A stretch of 7,641 bases of DNA from Gammaproteobacteria bacterium (GCA_030830425.1 JAURND010000044.1:1-7641); one strand, 5' to 3'; counted from the first letter of the stretch, positions 1-6,717 are shown. The notes: generated by a model from the letters alone, not told the origin. Program-made: numbers and translations.

Positions 1-52
1 AAAAAATAAAAAATCATACTGAAAAATTGGCGCGCTTTTGTGTATTTCAAAA

Positions 53-69
53 AACTTGCCTGACAAGTT
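53..69. promoter_or_regulatory. Short inverted repeat upstream of the first gene
   Basis: AACTTG and CAAGTT form perfect 6-bp arms around a 5-bp spacer, about 33 bp before the proposed GTG start. The surrounding 100 bp are very AT-rich. No convincing pair of -35 and -10 hexamers at normal spacing could be placed; the best is TTGCCT (56-61) with TTTAAA (79-84), which is weak. The repeat could be a regulator site, but a 6-bp repeat is close to chance level. Confidence 0.18.
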
Positions 70-102
70 AGGTATATTTTTAAAAAAATTGAATTTTTAG
101 AG

Positions 103-567
103 GTGCCCTTAACCATAGACTGGAAGTCGCTACAACAAAACATCACTGGGTTACAAATGCATGGCTTCTTAACTCAAACGATAAGCTATGCGGGGAATCT
201 CAGAAATCGCCTCAATACGCCTGAGGTAGAAAAAGATCTAAAAAATCAAAAAAAATCTGCTGTTTTAAAAGAAGGCTTCTATCTAACGATGATTGGAGTT
301 TTTGTTTCCTCTAAGCTTTATTTAGGCTCAAAAAACCCTAATCTTGACAATAGGACTTTGATACCGGTTGCAATTTTTTTAAGTCTATACGTTTTAATGT
401 GTCTTTATCGTGCTCAAAATGTCATTGGTGCTGTCAACAACCCAAAGCTCTCACGCCTTGATGAGAGTGTCCGTGTTTTAACAAACTGTCGAGAACAACT
501 TGAAAGTTTTCCTATCTTAGATGATGAAGACAGATCTACTCTTTCCAAAAAACCACATCGTTTATAA
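103..567 (+). CDS. Small protein of unknown function with two membrane segments
   Basis: I do not recognise this 154-residue protein. It has a hydrophilic N-terminal part, two hydrophobic stretches that look like membrane helices (about residues 58-75 and 85-102) joined by a short polar loop, and a charged C-terminal tail of about 50 residues ending in a basic PHRL. There is no obvious signal peptide. This layout suggests a two-pass inner-membrane protein with both ends in the cytoplasm, but that is inference. The GTG at 103 gives the longest frame but has no good Shine-Dalgarno sequence. An in-frame ATG at 157 (residue 19, MHGF) is an alternative and keeps both membrane segments. Codon use is more AT-rich than in the neighbouring genes. 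It is convergent with epmB and stands alone. Whether it is expressed is unknown; the long frame with plausible topology supports a real gene. Confidence 0.7.
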   Translation: MPLTIDWKSLQQNITGLQMHGFLTQTISYAGNLRNRLNTPEVEKDLKNQKKSAVLKEGFYLTMIGVFVSSKLYLGSKNPNLDNRTLIPVAIFLSLYVLMCLYRAQNVIGAVNNPKLSRLDESVRVLTNCREQLESFPILDDEDRSTLSKKPHRL

Positions 568-575
568 AAGCGGCG

Positions 576-604
576 AATAGTACTGATCTTTGATCAGTAC
601 TATT
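576..604 (+). terminator. Perfect 13-bp hairpin after the membrane protein gene
   Basis: AATAGTACTGATC and its exact complement GATCAGTACTATT enclose a TTT loop, starting 8 bp after the TAA stop. The position suggests a transcription terminator or mRNA 3'-end stabiliser. The stem is AT-rich and no run of T follows (ATCTAAGG), so it is not a typical intrinsic terminator. It could also be a small palindromic repeat unit. Confidence 0.45.
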
Positions 605-620
605 ATCTAAGGTCCTGTTT

Positions 621-695
621 ATACCGCTCTTACTTGAAGATACGAACTTTTAAAACAATAGGTCGCAAAAAATTCTATTGCGATAAAAGCAGTAT
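621..695 (+). repeat. 75-bp palindromic intergenic repeat, copy A
   Basis: This copy aligns without gaps to 6964-7038 (copy B), with about 19 mismatches in 75 bp by hand count. They share the left end ATACCG-TCTTAC, the core AAAACAATA and a right end with the -AGTAT or GGTAT motif. The ends are inverted repeats: ATACCGCTCTTAC at 621-633 faces an imperfect complement at 682-695. In copy B the same arms match perfectly. The element has no coding capacity and looks like a small non-autonomous palindromic repeat. It lies between two convergent genes, a tolerant site. Confidence 0.7.
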
Positions 696-714
696 AAGCT
701 TTTGAATTTAAAAG

Positions 715-735
715 AAAAAACTCCTTAAGTTTTTT
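715..735. terminator. Possible bidirectional AT-rich terminator
   Basis: AAAAAACT and AGTTTTTT form an 8-bp stem around CCTTA. A T run follows on the plus strand (to 736), and T-rich sequence follows on the minus strand as well. It lies 28 bp past the epmB stop and between convergent genes, which suits a shared terminator. The stem has only one G-C pair, so it would be weak. Confidence 0.38.
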
Positions 736-762
736 TGACTTGAAAATACAAAAAGGCGCATA

Positions 763-1746
763 TCACACAACCCAACACTTAGACTTCATGCCAGGCTTTT
801 CTTGCACCAATCGGGGAACTAAGTATCCGGGTAATTCTTCTCTTATTTCCGCCATCAACTGTTTTGCCTGATCCATTGAAATGGAAAAATGTGCAGCGCC
901 TTGTACCGCATCTAAAATATGTAAATAGTAAGGTAAAATGCCGGCAAAAAATAATTGTCGATTCAAGGCGACCAACGTATCTTTTTGATCATTAATCCCT
1001 TTTAGTAGCACTGTTTGGTTCAACACGGTGATACCCGCTTCGCGCAATCTTGTGATCGCATGAATAACGGTTTCATCAATTTCATTCGGGTGATTACAAT
1101 GTAGCACCATGATCGGACGCAATCGGGTGCTTGTCATCCATTGGATGAGTGATGTGGTGATACGCTCAGGAATCACAATGGGTAAACGTGTATGTATGCG
1201 CAATAAAGAAACATGTGGAATTTCAGCAATACGTTGGGTTAATTCAGCCAACACTTGATCTTTGTGTAGCAATGGATCACCACCGCTATAAATCACTTCT
1301 AAGATAGAGGAATCTGCTTCAATATAACTCAACATGGCCTGCCAGCCTTCTTTACCATTTAGATCCGTATATGCAAAATGGCGCCTAAAACAATAGCGGC
1401 AGTTAATCGCACATTTCCCTGCTAGCAATAACAATACGCGATTTGCATATTTGTGAAGCAGCCCTGGTATGGGATTTGCTTGTTTTTCTGCTAGCGGATC
1501 ATGCGTATAACCCGGAATAATTTGCATTTCTTGAAACTGCGGTAAAACCTGTTGGAGTAATGGATCATGGGGATTGCCTTTTTCCATGCGCGCAATAAAC
1601 CCTTTGGGCACACGAAGTTCAAAATCTTTGGCGGCTTGCTCAGCAATATATGCGTCAGAAAGGTCAAGTAGACGACATAAGTCTGCTGGTTTTGTGATCG
1701 CTTCTGCTAAGATTTTTTGCCATGAGGTGCCAGCGGGTGAATCCAT
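763..1746 (-). CDS. epmB: EF-P beta-lysylation protein EpmB (radical SAM lysine 2,3-aminomutase family)
   Basis: EpmB is a radical SAM enzyme with PLP that converts L-alpha-lysine to beta-lysine. EpmA then attaches the beta-lysine to elongation factor P, which relieves ribosome stalling at polyproline. The protein has 327 residues, close to the family's usual 330-345. The radical SAM cluster motif CxxxCxxC is present as C112, C116 and C119 (KCAINCRYCF), followed by RRHF. The SGGDP motif at 154-158 is the usual SAM-binding GGD/E segment. The C-terminal PGMKSK carries the likely PLP-binding lysine (K323, in the place of PSK in E. coli). Unlike clostridial lysine 2,3-aminomutase it lacks a long C-terminal extension. 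The ATG at 1746 has AGAGAG about 10 bp upstream. efp and epmA, its partners, are not in the window. It follows tsaD on the same strand after 112 bp, and half a repeat element lies just before its start. It is flanked by direct copies of that repeat end (621 and 1763). Confidence 0.95.
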   Translation of the reverse strand: MDSPAGTSWQKILAEAITKPADLCRLLDLSDAYIAEQAAKDFELRVPKGFIARMEKGNPHDPLLQQVLPQFQEMQIIPGYTHDPLAEKQANPIPGLLHKYANRVLLLLAGKCAINCRYCFRRHFAYTDLNGKEGWQAMLSYIEADSSILEVIYSGGDPLLHKDQVLAELTQRIAEIPHVSLLRIHTRLPIVIPERITTSLIQWMTSTRLRPIMVLHCNHPNEIDETVIHAITRLREAGITVLNQTVLLKGINDQKDTLVALNRQLFFAGILPYYLHILDAVQGAAHFSISMDQAKQLMAEIREELPGYLVPRLVQEKPGMKSKCWVV

Positions 1747-1761
1747 ATTTTATAAGCTCTC

Positions 1762-1780
1762 TATACCGCTCTTACTTGAA
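1762..1780 (+). repeat. Half copy (C) of the 75-bp palindromic repeat
   Basis: TATACCGCTCTTACTTGAA is identical to the left end of copy A (620-638). The similarity then fades and no matching right end is found at the expected distance, so this is a truncated or decayed copy. It sits 17-35 bp upstream of the epmB start and in the same orientation as copy A, so the two ends flank epmB as direct repeats. On the epmB strand it contributes the GGTATAGAG stretch of the 5' leader. Confidence 0.6.
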
Positions 1781-1802
1781 AGGACTGGTTTTTAACATAC
1801 AA

Positions 1803-1838
1803 AGACTGGCATAAACGGTCAGATTTTAGTCAAGTCTG
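1803..1838 (-). terminator. Weak hairpin between tsaD and epmB
   Basis: On the minus strand AGACT (1837-1833) can pair with AGTCT (1807-1803), followed by a short T-rich TTTGTATGTT. The loop is long and the stem only about 5 bp, so it is at best a weak terminator for ileS-tsaD. AGTCAA at 1828-1833 reads TTGACT on the minus strand and could be a -35 box for epmB, but I find no good -10 at normal spacing. It therefore remains open whether epmB has its own promoter. Confidence 0.15.
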
Positions 1839-1858
1839 GTGTAAAATATGCCCGTTTG

Positions 1859-2881
1859 CTAATTATGTTCAATGGTTATGCTCTCTAACGACCAGCGCGG
1901 ATATACGTCAATTGCTAAGGTTGGGTCTGATTGACCAGCTTGAAAACGGAGATAACCGGCATAGGCAATCATTGCACCATTGTCGGTGCAAAAAAGTGGA
2001 CGTGGAGAAAAAAGCGTGGCGCCTTGTTCGGCAACGGCGATTTGTAATTGATGACGTAAAGTTTGGTTCGCACTCACTCCTCCACCAATGACTAGATTCG
2101 AAAATCCTGTATTTTTAAGTGCTTTTATACATTTCTTGCATAACACTTCTATCGCGGCATCTTCAAACGCGCGTGCAATATCCGCCTTAGTTTGATGCGT
2201 TAAATCAGCTTGTGACCGAACTTTATGTAACACAGCTGTTTTTAAGCCGCTAAAACTAAAGTCAAGTCCGGGGGCATTTAACATCGGCCGAGGGAAATGA
2301 AATCGACTAGGGTCTCCTTGCTGTGCTAATTTTTCTAGAGCAGCACCGCCAGGATAAGGCAGCCCCAATAATTTTGCGGTTTTATCAAAGGCTTCTCCCA
2401 CTGCATCATCCAGTGTTTCACCTAATATTTGATAACGCCCAACGCCGGATACTGCCACCAGCAGGGTATGTCCACCCGATACCAATAACGCGACAAAAGG
2501 AAAACTAGGCGCGACCTCTTCTAACATGGGCGCGAGCAAATGTCCTTCCATATGATGGATCGCGAGGGTCGGTATATTTTGCGTGAGCCCTAAGCTTTTT
2601 GAAAACGCCGCACCAACCAATAATGCGCCGATTAAACCAGGTCCTGCGGTATAAGCAATGCCGTTTATTTGTGACAGCGTGAGATTGGCTTCGTTAAGCG
2701 CTTGTCGAACTAAAGGTAACAAGACACGATTATGATCACGCGAGGCTAATTCAGGCACCACGCCACCATAATCTGCATGTAACGTGGTTTGGCTGTATAG
2801 TCGGTGGGCCAGTAATCCGGCATCTGAATAAATAGCGACACCGGTTTCATCACAAGAGGTTTCTATACCGAGTATATTCAT
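1859..2881 (-). CDS. tsaD: tRNA N6-adenosine threonylcarbamoyltransferase TsaD
   Basis: TsaD (formerly Gcp or YgjD) transfers the threonylcarbamoyl group from threonylcarbamoyl-AMP to A37 of ANN-decoding tRNAs, giving t6A. In bacteria it works in the cytoplasm with TsaB and TsaE. The protein is 340 residues, the normal length. It starts with the conserved [16 protein letters not shown]. The metal-binding HxxxH is H110 and H114 (HHMEGH), and the third ligand is D300 in CTDNGAM. VSGGHT (134-139) and GGGVSAN (266-272) are the ASKHA-type nucleotide-binding motifs. The ATG lies 6 bp after the ileS stop, and the gap (ACTCTC on the coding strand) has no Shine-Dalgarno sequence, so translation probably depends on ribosomes finishing ileS. 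tsaD is often beside rpsU in gammaproteobacteria; here it follows ileS. All catalytic residues I can check are intact. tRNA-Ile is one of the t6A-carrying tRNAs, so the pairing with ileS is functionally sensible. Confidence 0.97.
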   Translation of the reverse strand: MNILGIETSCDETGVAIYSDAGLLAHRLYSQTTLHADYGGVVPELASRDHNRVLLPLVRQALNEANLTLSQINGIAYTAGPGLIGALLVGAAFSKSLGLTQNIPTLAIHHMEGHLLAPMLEEVAPSFPFVALLVSGGHTLLVAVSGVGRYQILGETLDDAVGEAFDKTAKLLGLPYPGGAALEKLAQQGDPSRFHFPRPMLNAPGLDFSFSGLKTAVLHKVRSQADLTHQTKADIARAFEDAAIEVLCKKCIKALKNTGFSNLVIGGGVSANQTLRHQLQIAVAEQGATLFSPRPLFCTDNGAMIAYAGYLRFQAGQSDPTLAIDVYPRWSLESITIEHN

Positions 2882-2887
2882 GAGAGT

Positions 2888-5800
2888 TTAAGCATAAATA
2901 CGTGCCTCACCCTGCCCATCTACGTTTTCGATACAACGTAAACAAAGTGTTGGGTGAGTGGTATGCTCGCCAACATCAGCCCGACGGTGCCAACATCGTT
3001 CACATTTTTCATGCGTAGATGGTTGGATATTCACATAGCCTGAACAACCATCCCATAGATAATGCTTTTGATTCGGACGAGGATCATAAGGGGAAAATTG
3101 AATGGTCACCGCAGATGTGATAAACACAAAACGTAACTCATCTCCTATTGCTTTAAATTGCATATCCAGCACGCCAGGCGCTAACGGGTTTGCAGTCGAA
3201 TGATGCGGGTCTATCGTGAGTGTCACTTCTGCTGCAAGTCCTGATCCAATATCACCTAAATTTCTGGCTTCTTCCAATTGCATATTCACTGACTCGCGCA
3301 TCTGCATTAACATTGCCCAAAACTGTTTATCCACCTCAGAAAATTGAACATCACCCCATGCATCATACCAAGTCGTTAGTAATACAGAATCTGTTTTTTC
3401 TGCACTTAGCTGCCAAGGAAAATGTTGAAAAATTTCTTCCGCGGTAAAACTTAAAATCGGCACAAGCCAACGCGTTAATGCCTGTAAAATATGATACATT
3501 GCGGTTTGTGCAGAACGACGGGCGTGGCTATTTTTAGGGGTCGTGTATTGCCGATCTTTAATAATATCCAGATAAAAATGCCCCATGTCTACGGTGCAAA
3601 ATCGTTGTATCGATTGACTGACAACATGAAATTCGAATTGATCATAATCTTGAATAATTTTTTCTTGTGCTTCTTTCGTCCGATGAATCGCCCATTGGTC
3701 TAGTTTCACTAATTGCGCAAACGGCACTAAATGTTCATCAGGATTGAAATCAAACAAGTTAGAGATTAAAAAACGCGCGGTGTTGCGGATGCGTCTGTAT
3801 GTCTCTGAGGTGCGCTTTAAAATCTCATCAGAAATATTGGGCTCTGATCGAAAATCACTGGACGCTACCCATAATCTTAAAACATCAGCGCCTAGAGAAT
3901 CGCAGATTTTCTCAGGCAATATCACGTTTCCCAATGATTTAGACATCTTTTCGCCTTGATTGTCTAATACATACCCATGCGAAAGCACTTGTTTATAAGG
4001 GGCTTTTGAAAACGCCTCATATTTCCCCTCATCCGCCCTATGGGCACCTTCTCCCACAAGGGGAGAAGGAGATATAGCATGTTTCCCCTCATCCGCTTTA
4101 TGCATGGCGATTGCTGTTAATAAAGAAGATTGAAACCAGCCGCGATATTGATCAGACCCTTCTAGGTACAAATCTGCAGGTGAGTGTAATTCTGCGCGAC
4201 GCGATAAAACTGCGGCGTGAGAGCATCCCGCATCAAACCACACATCTAAAGTATCTGTTACTGGTCGATACTGTTTGGCGTCTTCGCCTAACAATGTTTC
4301 AGGATTCAGTTGATACCACGCTTCTACGCCTTGTTTTTCAACCAACTGTGCAATTTTTTCAATCAAATGAGGCGTATTAGGATGTAAAGCATCGGTGTCA
4401 CGATGTACAAATAACGCGATAGGGGTTCCCCATAAACGCTGTCTGGAGATACACCAATCTGGGCGCTGCACAATCATGCTCGCCATTCTGGCTTGTGCCC
4501 ATTGCGGAGACCATTGCACTTGCTCAATGGCTTTCAATGCTTCAGTACGTAAATTCGCTTGCTCCATACTGATAAACCACTGCGGCGTGGCGCGAAAAAT
4601 CAAAGGTTTTTTATGGCGCCAGCAATGCGGATAGCTGTGCGTAATTTTTTCACTGTGCAACAATGCCTGTTTTTCTTTGAGCACGTCGACCACATGCTCA
4701 TTGGCTTTGTATACATGTTCGCCTGCAAAGAAGGGCGTATTTTCAATAAATACGCCTTTATCATTCACGGGATTTTCTATGGTCAATCCATAACGATTTC
4801 CGATGACATAATCATCTTGACCATGTGCAGGCGCAGTGTGCACTGCACCTGTCCCTGCATCGGTGGTGACGTGATCGCCTAAAATAATGGGTACTGTTTT
4901 CTCTAAAAATGGATGCCGTAATAACAAGCCTTCTAATGCTTCACCTAAGCATGATGCTAAAATATGATGATTGGTCACCCCCATACGAGATAATGCGGAT
5001 TGGGCAAGGGATGCGGCAATGATCAAATATTCCGAAGTGCCCATATGGTTTTCTATGAAGACCAATACATATTCTATGTTCGGATTTAAAGCCACTGCCT
5101 GGTTGGCGGGTAACGTCCAGGGCGTGGTTGTCCAGATCACAATACTTAATGGATCGACCCATTGTCTTTCAAGTTCTGGGGTTGTTGTCACCGGGCTCTC
5201 ACCATCCTCACGTATATCGCATATGCCCCGGTGGTTCGCCCCAGCGACGCCTACCCAGTTTCTTGAAATCCGACGGGTATATATTTCAGAGATGGGTTTG
5301 TCCATGCGAGATAAAAAATCTTGAGGATTTACCGCATGAAAACGAACATCTATCGCAAGCGATATTTTATCTTGATATTCAACTTCTGCCTCAGCCAATG
5401 CAGAACCACACTCTGTGCACCAATGTACCGGTTTGCTACCACGATGCAAATGCCCATTGGCAATCATGCTCGCCAGTGTGCGAATAATGTCTGCTTCAAA
5501 AGTAAAATCCATGGTCATGTAAGGATTTTCCCAATCCCCTAGCACCCCTAATCGTTTAAACGCAGTACGCTGTCCTTCCATTTGTGACTGCGCATAATCT
5601 CGACATAACTGCCTAAAAACTTCAGGTGATACCGTTTTTTTAGTGTCTTTTAGCTTTTTTTCTACGTTCAGCTCAATGGGCAGTCCATGACAATCCCAAC
5701 CTGGCACATAAGGCGTATCAAATCCTGATAATGTTTTAGATTTGAGTACGATGTCTTTAAGAATTTTATTTAAAGCGTGTCCAATGTGTATGCGACCATT

Positions 5801-5986
5801 GGCATAAGGCGGACCATCATGCAGAATAAACTTTGGACGATTTTCTCGCTTCGCCTGATCGCGCAAACAGCTATAAATCTCTTGAGTTTCCCAAAACTGC
5901 AGCCATTTTGGCTCGCGCTTGGATAAATCGGCCTTCATGGCAAAATCAGTTTGAGGCAAATTTAAAGTGTTTTTGTAATCAGTCAT
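2888..5986 (-). CDS. ileS: Isoleucyl-tRNA synthetase with two in-frame repeat insertions
   Basis: IleS charges tRNA-Ile with isoleucine using ATP and hydrolyses mischarged valine. The class I signature HIGH is at 67-70 (PYANGRIHIGH) and KMSKS at 680-684. The CP1 editing domain starts at IWTTTPWTLPANQA (284-297) and contains GTGAVHTAPAHGQDDY (378-393), with likely editing residues H383 and D392. WCISRQRLWG (511-520) is typical, and the C-terminal zinc finger has C995, C998, C1015 and C1018. The protein is 1032 residues against about 940 for E. coli IleS. Most of the excess lies in two places: about 47 residues around 230-276, before the editing domain, and about 30 at 629-660, before KAPYKQVL. 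Both coincide with palindromic DNA and are listed separately. Outside them the sequence follows E. coli IleS closely. The start matches the family N-terminus (MTDYKNTLNLPQTDF), although no clear Shine-Dalgarno sequence precedes it. The frame is uninterrupted, so the enzyme is probably functional. tsaD follows 6 bp downstream. The usual neighbours ribF and lspA are absent. Confidence 0.97.
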   Translation of the reverse strand: MTDYKNTLNLPQTDFAMKADLSKREPKWLQFWETQEIYSCLRDQAKRENRPKFILHDGPPYANGRIHIGHALNKILKDIVLKSKTLSGFDTPYVPGWDCHGLPIELNVEKKLKDTKKTVSPEVFRQLCRDYAQSQMEGQRTAFKRLGVLGDWENPYMTMDFTFEADIIRTLASMIANGHLHRGSKPVHWCTECGSALAEAEVEYQDKISLAIDVRFHAVNPQDFLSRMDKPISEIYTRRISRNWVGVAGANHRGICDIREDGESPVTTTPELERQWVDPLSIVIWTTTPWTLPANQAVALNPNIEYVLVFIENHMGTSEYLIIAASLAQSALSRMGVTNHHILASCLGEALEGLLLRHPFLEKTVPIILGDHVTTDAGTGAVHTAPAHGQDDYVIGNRYGLTIENPVNDKGVFIENTPFFAGEHVYKANEHVVDVLKEKQALLHSEKITHSYPHCWRHKKPLIFRATPQWFISMEQANLRTEALKAIEQVQWSPQWAQARMASMIVQRPDWCISRQRLWGTPIALFVHRDTDALHPNTPHLIEKIAQLVEKQGVEAWYQLNPETLLGEDAKQYRPVTDTLDVWFDAGCSHAAVLSRRAELHSPADLYLEGSDQYRGWFQSSLLTAIAMHKADEGKHAISPSPLVGEGAHRADEGKYEAFSKAPYKQVLSHGYVLDNQGEKMSKSLGNVILPEKICDSLGADVLRLWVASSDFRSEPNISDEILKRTSETYRRIRNTARFLISNLFDFNPDEHLVPFAQLVKLDQWAIHRTKEAQEKIIQDYDQFEFHVVSQSIQRFCTVDMGHFYLDIIKDRQYTTPKNSHARRSAQTAMYHILQALTRWLVPILSFTAEEIFQHFPWQLSAEKTDSVLLTTWYDAWGDVQFSEVDKQFWAMLMQMRESVNMQLEEARNLGDIGSGLAAEVTLTIDPHHSTANPLAPGVLDMQFKAIGDELRFVFITSAVTIQFSPYDPRPNQKHYLWDGCSGYVNIQPSTHEKCERCWHRRADVGEHTTHPTLCLRCIENVDGQGEARIYA
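4022..4102 (-). repeat. Palindromic repeat inside ileS, with a 60-bp repeat unit
   Basis: On the plus strand TTTCCCCTCATCCGC occurs at 4022-4036 and again at 4082-4096. The match extends to 19 of 21 bp (4022-4042 and 4082-4102) with a period of exactly 60 bp. Between them CCTTCTCCC (4047-4055) and GGGAGAAGG (4061-4069) form a perfect 9-bp stem around ACAAG, and GCCC-TAT-GGGC (4035-4045) is a smaller hairpin. In IleS this reads HKADEGKH...SPSPLVGEGAHRADEGK, residues 629-655. In E. coli IleS the flanking segments (TAM and KAPY) are only about two residues apart. The translated motif LVGEG...RADEG resembles peptides I have seen predicted from intergenic repeats in other proteobacteria; this is from memory and unchecked. 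Confidence 0.85.
5167..5268 (-). repeat. Nested palindromic element inside ileS before the editing domain
   Basis: Outer arms TTTCAAGTTCTGGG (5167-5180) and CCCAGTTTCTTGAAA (5254-5268) are inverted repeats with a small central difference. Inner arms CACCGGGC (5189-5196) and GCCCCGGTG (5225-5233) are inverted repeats with a 1-base bulge. The whole unit is about 102 bp. In IleS it encodes roughly residues 240-273 (SRNWVGVAGANHRG, then REDGESPVTTTPELE), a stretch with no counterpart in E. coli IleS, where the editing domain begins soon after the FxAV segment. The insertion as a whole probably spans about 5162-5299 (residues 230-275). No second copy is visible in this window. Confidence 0.8.
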
Positions 5987-6163
5987 GATTTTAGTGGGCG
6001 TGGGTGGGTAAGATGTAAAATGGATCCGAGCTTTCGCTGGGGCACTTGGCGTTTCTACGAACAGATTTCACAAGAAACCCTTTTTTAGGCTCTCTGAAGA
6101 GCGGTGGAAACTGCTAACATTGCATGTATCAGGCGCATGAGCGTTGTTGCAAAAAGATGCCAC
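5987..6163 (-). other. ileS leader region between def and ileS
   Basis: These 177 bp have no gene. On the minus strand there are several small stems. GCTCT-TCAG-AGAGC lies near 6090-6105. GTTTCT (6051-6056) and AGAAAC (6073-6078) form a 6-bp stem with a 16-nt loop. An AGC-GAAA-GCT tetraloop hairpin follows. None has a T run, so none is a clear terminator for def. CATGAGCG (6136-6143) and CGCTCGTG (6167-6174), which overlap the def stop, form an imperfect stem. I see no sign of a tRNA-sensing T-box. Confidence 0.35.
6123..6152 (-). promoter_or_regulatory. Weak candidate promoter for ileS-tsaD
   Basis: On the minus strand TTGCAA (6152-6147) is followed after 18 bp by TACATG (6128-6123). The -35 box is fair and the -10 box poor (3 of 6). 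The position, about 137 bp before ileS, is plausible for an own promoter, but ileS could also be transcribed from the def promoter. Confidence 0.22.
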
Positions 6164-6667
6164 TCACGCTCGTGTCTTCTGAATTTTTCTATCCACACGA
6201 AGACGCTTAAACGCAGATAGCTTGTCTATAAAAATTCGGCCATTTAAATGGTCTAATTCATGCTGAATACACTTTGCCATAAAACCAGTAGCCGTGAATG
6301 TGATCGTTTTACCCGATTCATCTAATGCACGAACAGAGACAGTAGAAAATCTTTTGACTTTCTCATAAATCCCTCGCACAGACATACAGCCTTCGTCTTC
6401 ATACATTTCACCGCTATGATCAGTGATTTCGCCATTAATAAGACAAATAGGTTCATTTTTTTTGTCAGAAAAATCAATGACTGTAATATATGGAGGGTCT
6501 GGCATGTCTAATTGTGTCGCCGCCAACGCTGCACAATTTTCTGACGAATAATGGGTTTCAAACATATTTTTGATGATTTCGCGAATTCGATCATCTATCT
6601 CGATGACGTGACGACCTTTACGCTGCAAACGCGGATCAGGATATTGTAAAATCTTAAAAACAGTCAT
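6164..6667 (-). CDS. def: Peptide deformylase, divergent in motif 1
   Basis: Peptide deformylase removes the formyl group from the N-terminal methionine of new proteins; it is a cytosolic metalloenzyme. The protein is 167 residues, the normal length. Two of the three family motifs are intact: EGCMS (92-96, metal ligand C94) and HELDH (136-140, ligands H136 and H140, catalytic E137). Motif 1, normally GxGLAAxQ, reads CAALAATQ (45-52). Both glycines are replaced, while LAA and Q52 are kept. Activity is likely but the substrate pocket may differ. It is not next to fmt, as the housekeeping def usually is, so it may be a second copy in the genome; that is inference. The ATG at 6667 is preceded by GGTAGTGAG, a weak ribosome site. 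A promoter with 17-bp spacing lies just upstream. It reads in the same direction as ileS, 177 bp away. Confidence 0.93.
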   Translation of the reverse strand: MTVFKILQYPDPRLQRKGRHVIEIDDRIREIIKNMFETHYSSENCAALAATQLDMPDPPYITVIDFSDKKNEPICLINGEITDHSGEMYEDEGCMSVRGIYEKVKRFSTVSVRALDESGKTITFTATGFMAKCIQHELDHLNGRIFIDKLSAFKRLRVDRKIQKTRA

Positions 6668-6688
6668 ATCTCACTACCAATTAAAAGG

Positions 6689-6717
6689 TTTATAGGCTCG
6701 TCTCACTTCAATGTAAG
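6689..6717 (-). promoter_or_regulatory. Promoter of def
   Basis: On the minus strand CTTACA (6717-6712) and TATAAA (6694-6689) are separated by 17 bp, matching the sigma-70 consensus at 4 and 5 of 6 positions. Transcription would start near 6682, giving a leader of about 15 nt. The -35 box and most of the spacer lie within the inverted repeat at 6700-6719, which could be an operator. Confidence 0.5.

Noticed and set aside
1574..1795. Plus-strand frame of 73 codons opposite the epmB start
   Set aside because: It is antisense to the conserved N-terminal part of epmB, with no motif and no ribosome site.
2323..2508. Plus-strand frame of 61 codons opposite tsaD
   Set aside because: It lies fully within the conserved part of tsaD on the opposite strand and has no features of its own.
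4007..4110. Frameshift or pseudogene reading of ileS at the repeat
   Set aside because: The frame continues uninterrupted through both insertions, and all catalytic motifs before and after are intact.
4941..5162. Minus-strand frame of 73 codons in another frame of ileS
   Set aside because: It overlaps the editing-domain start of ileS on the same strand; the ileS frame carries the conserved motifs.
3220..5542. Several plus-strand open frames of 70-120 codons opposite ileS
   Set aside because: They are antisense to a clearly conserved synthetase, show no recognisable motifs and overlap each other; they reflect codon bias of ileS.
6090..6115. Possible fourth copy of the 75-bp repeat (ACCGCTCTT on the minus strand)
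   Set aside because: Only nine bases match and the rest does not follow the repeat; likely chance.
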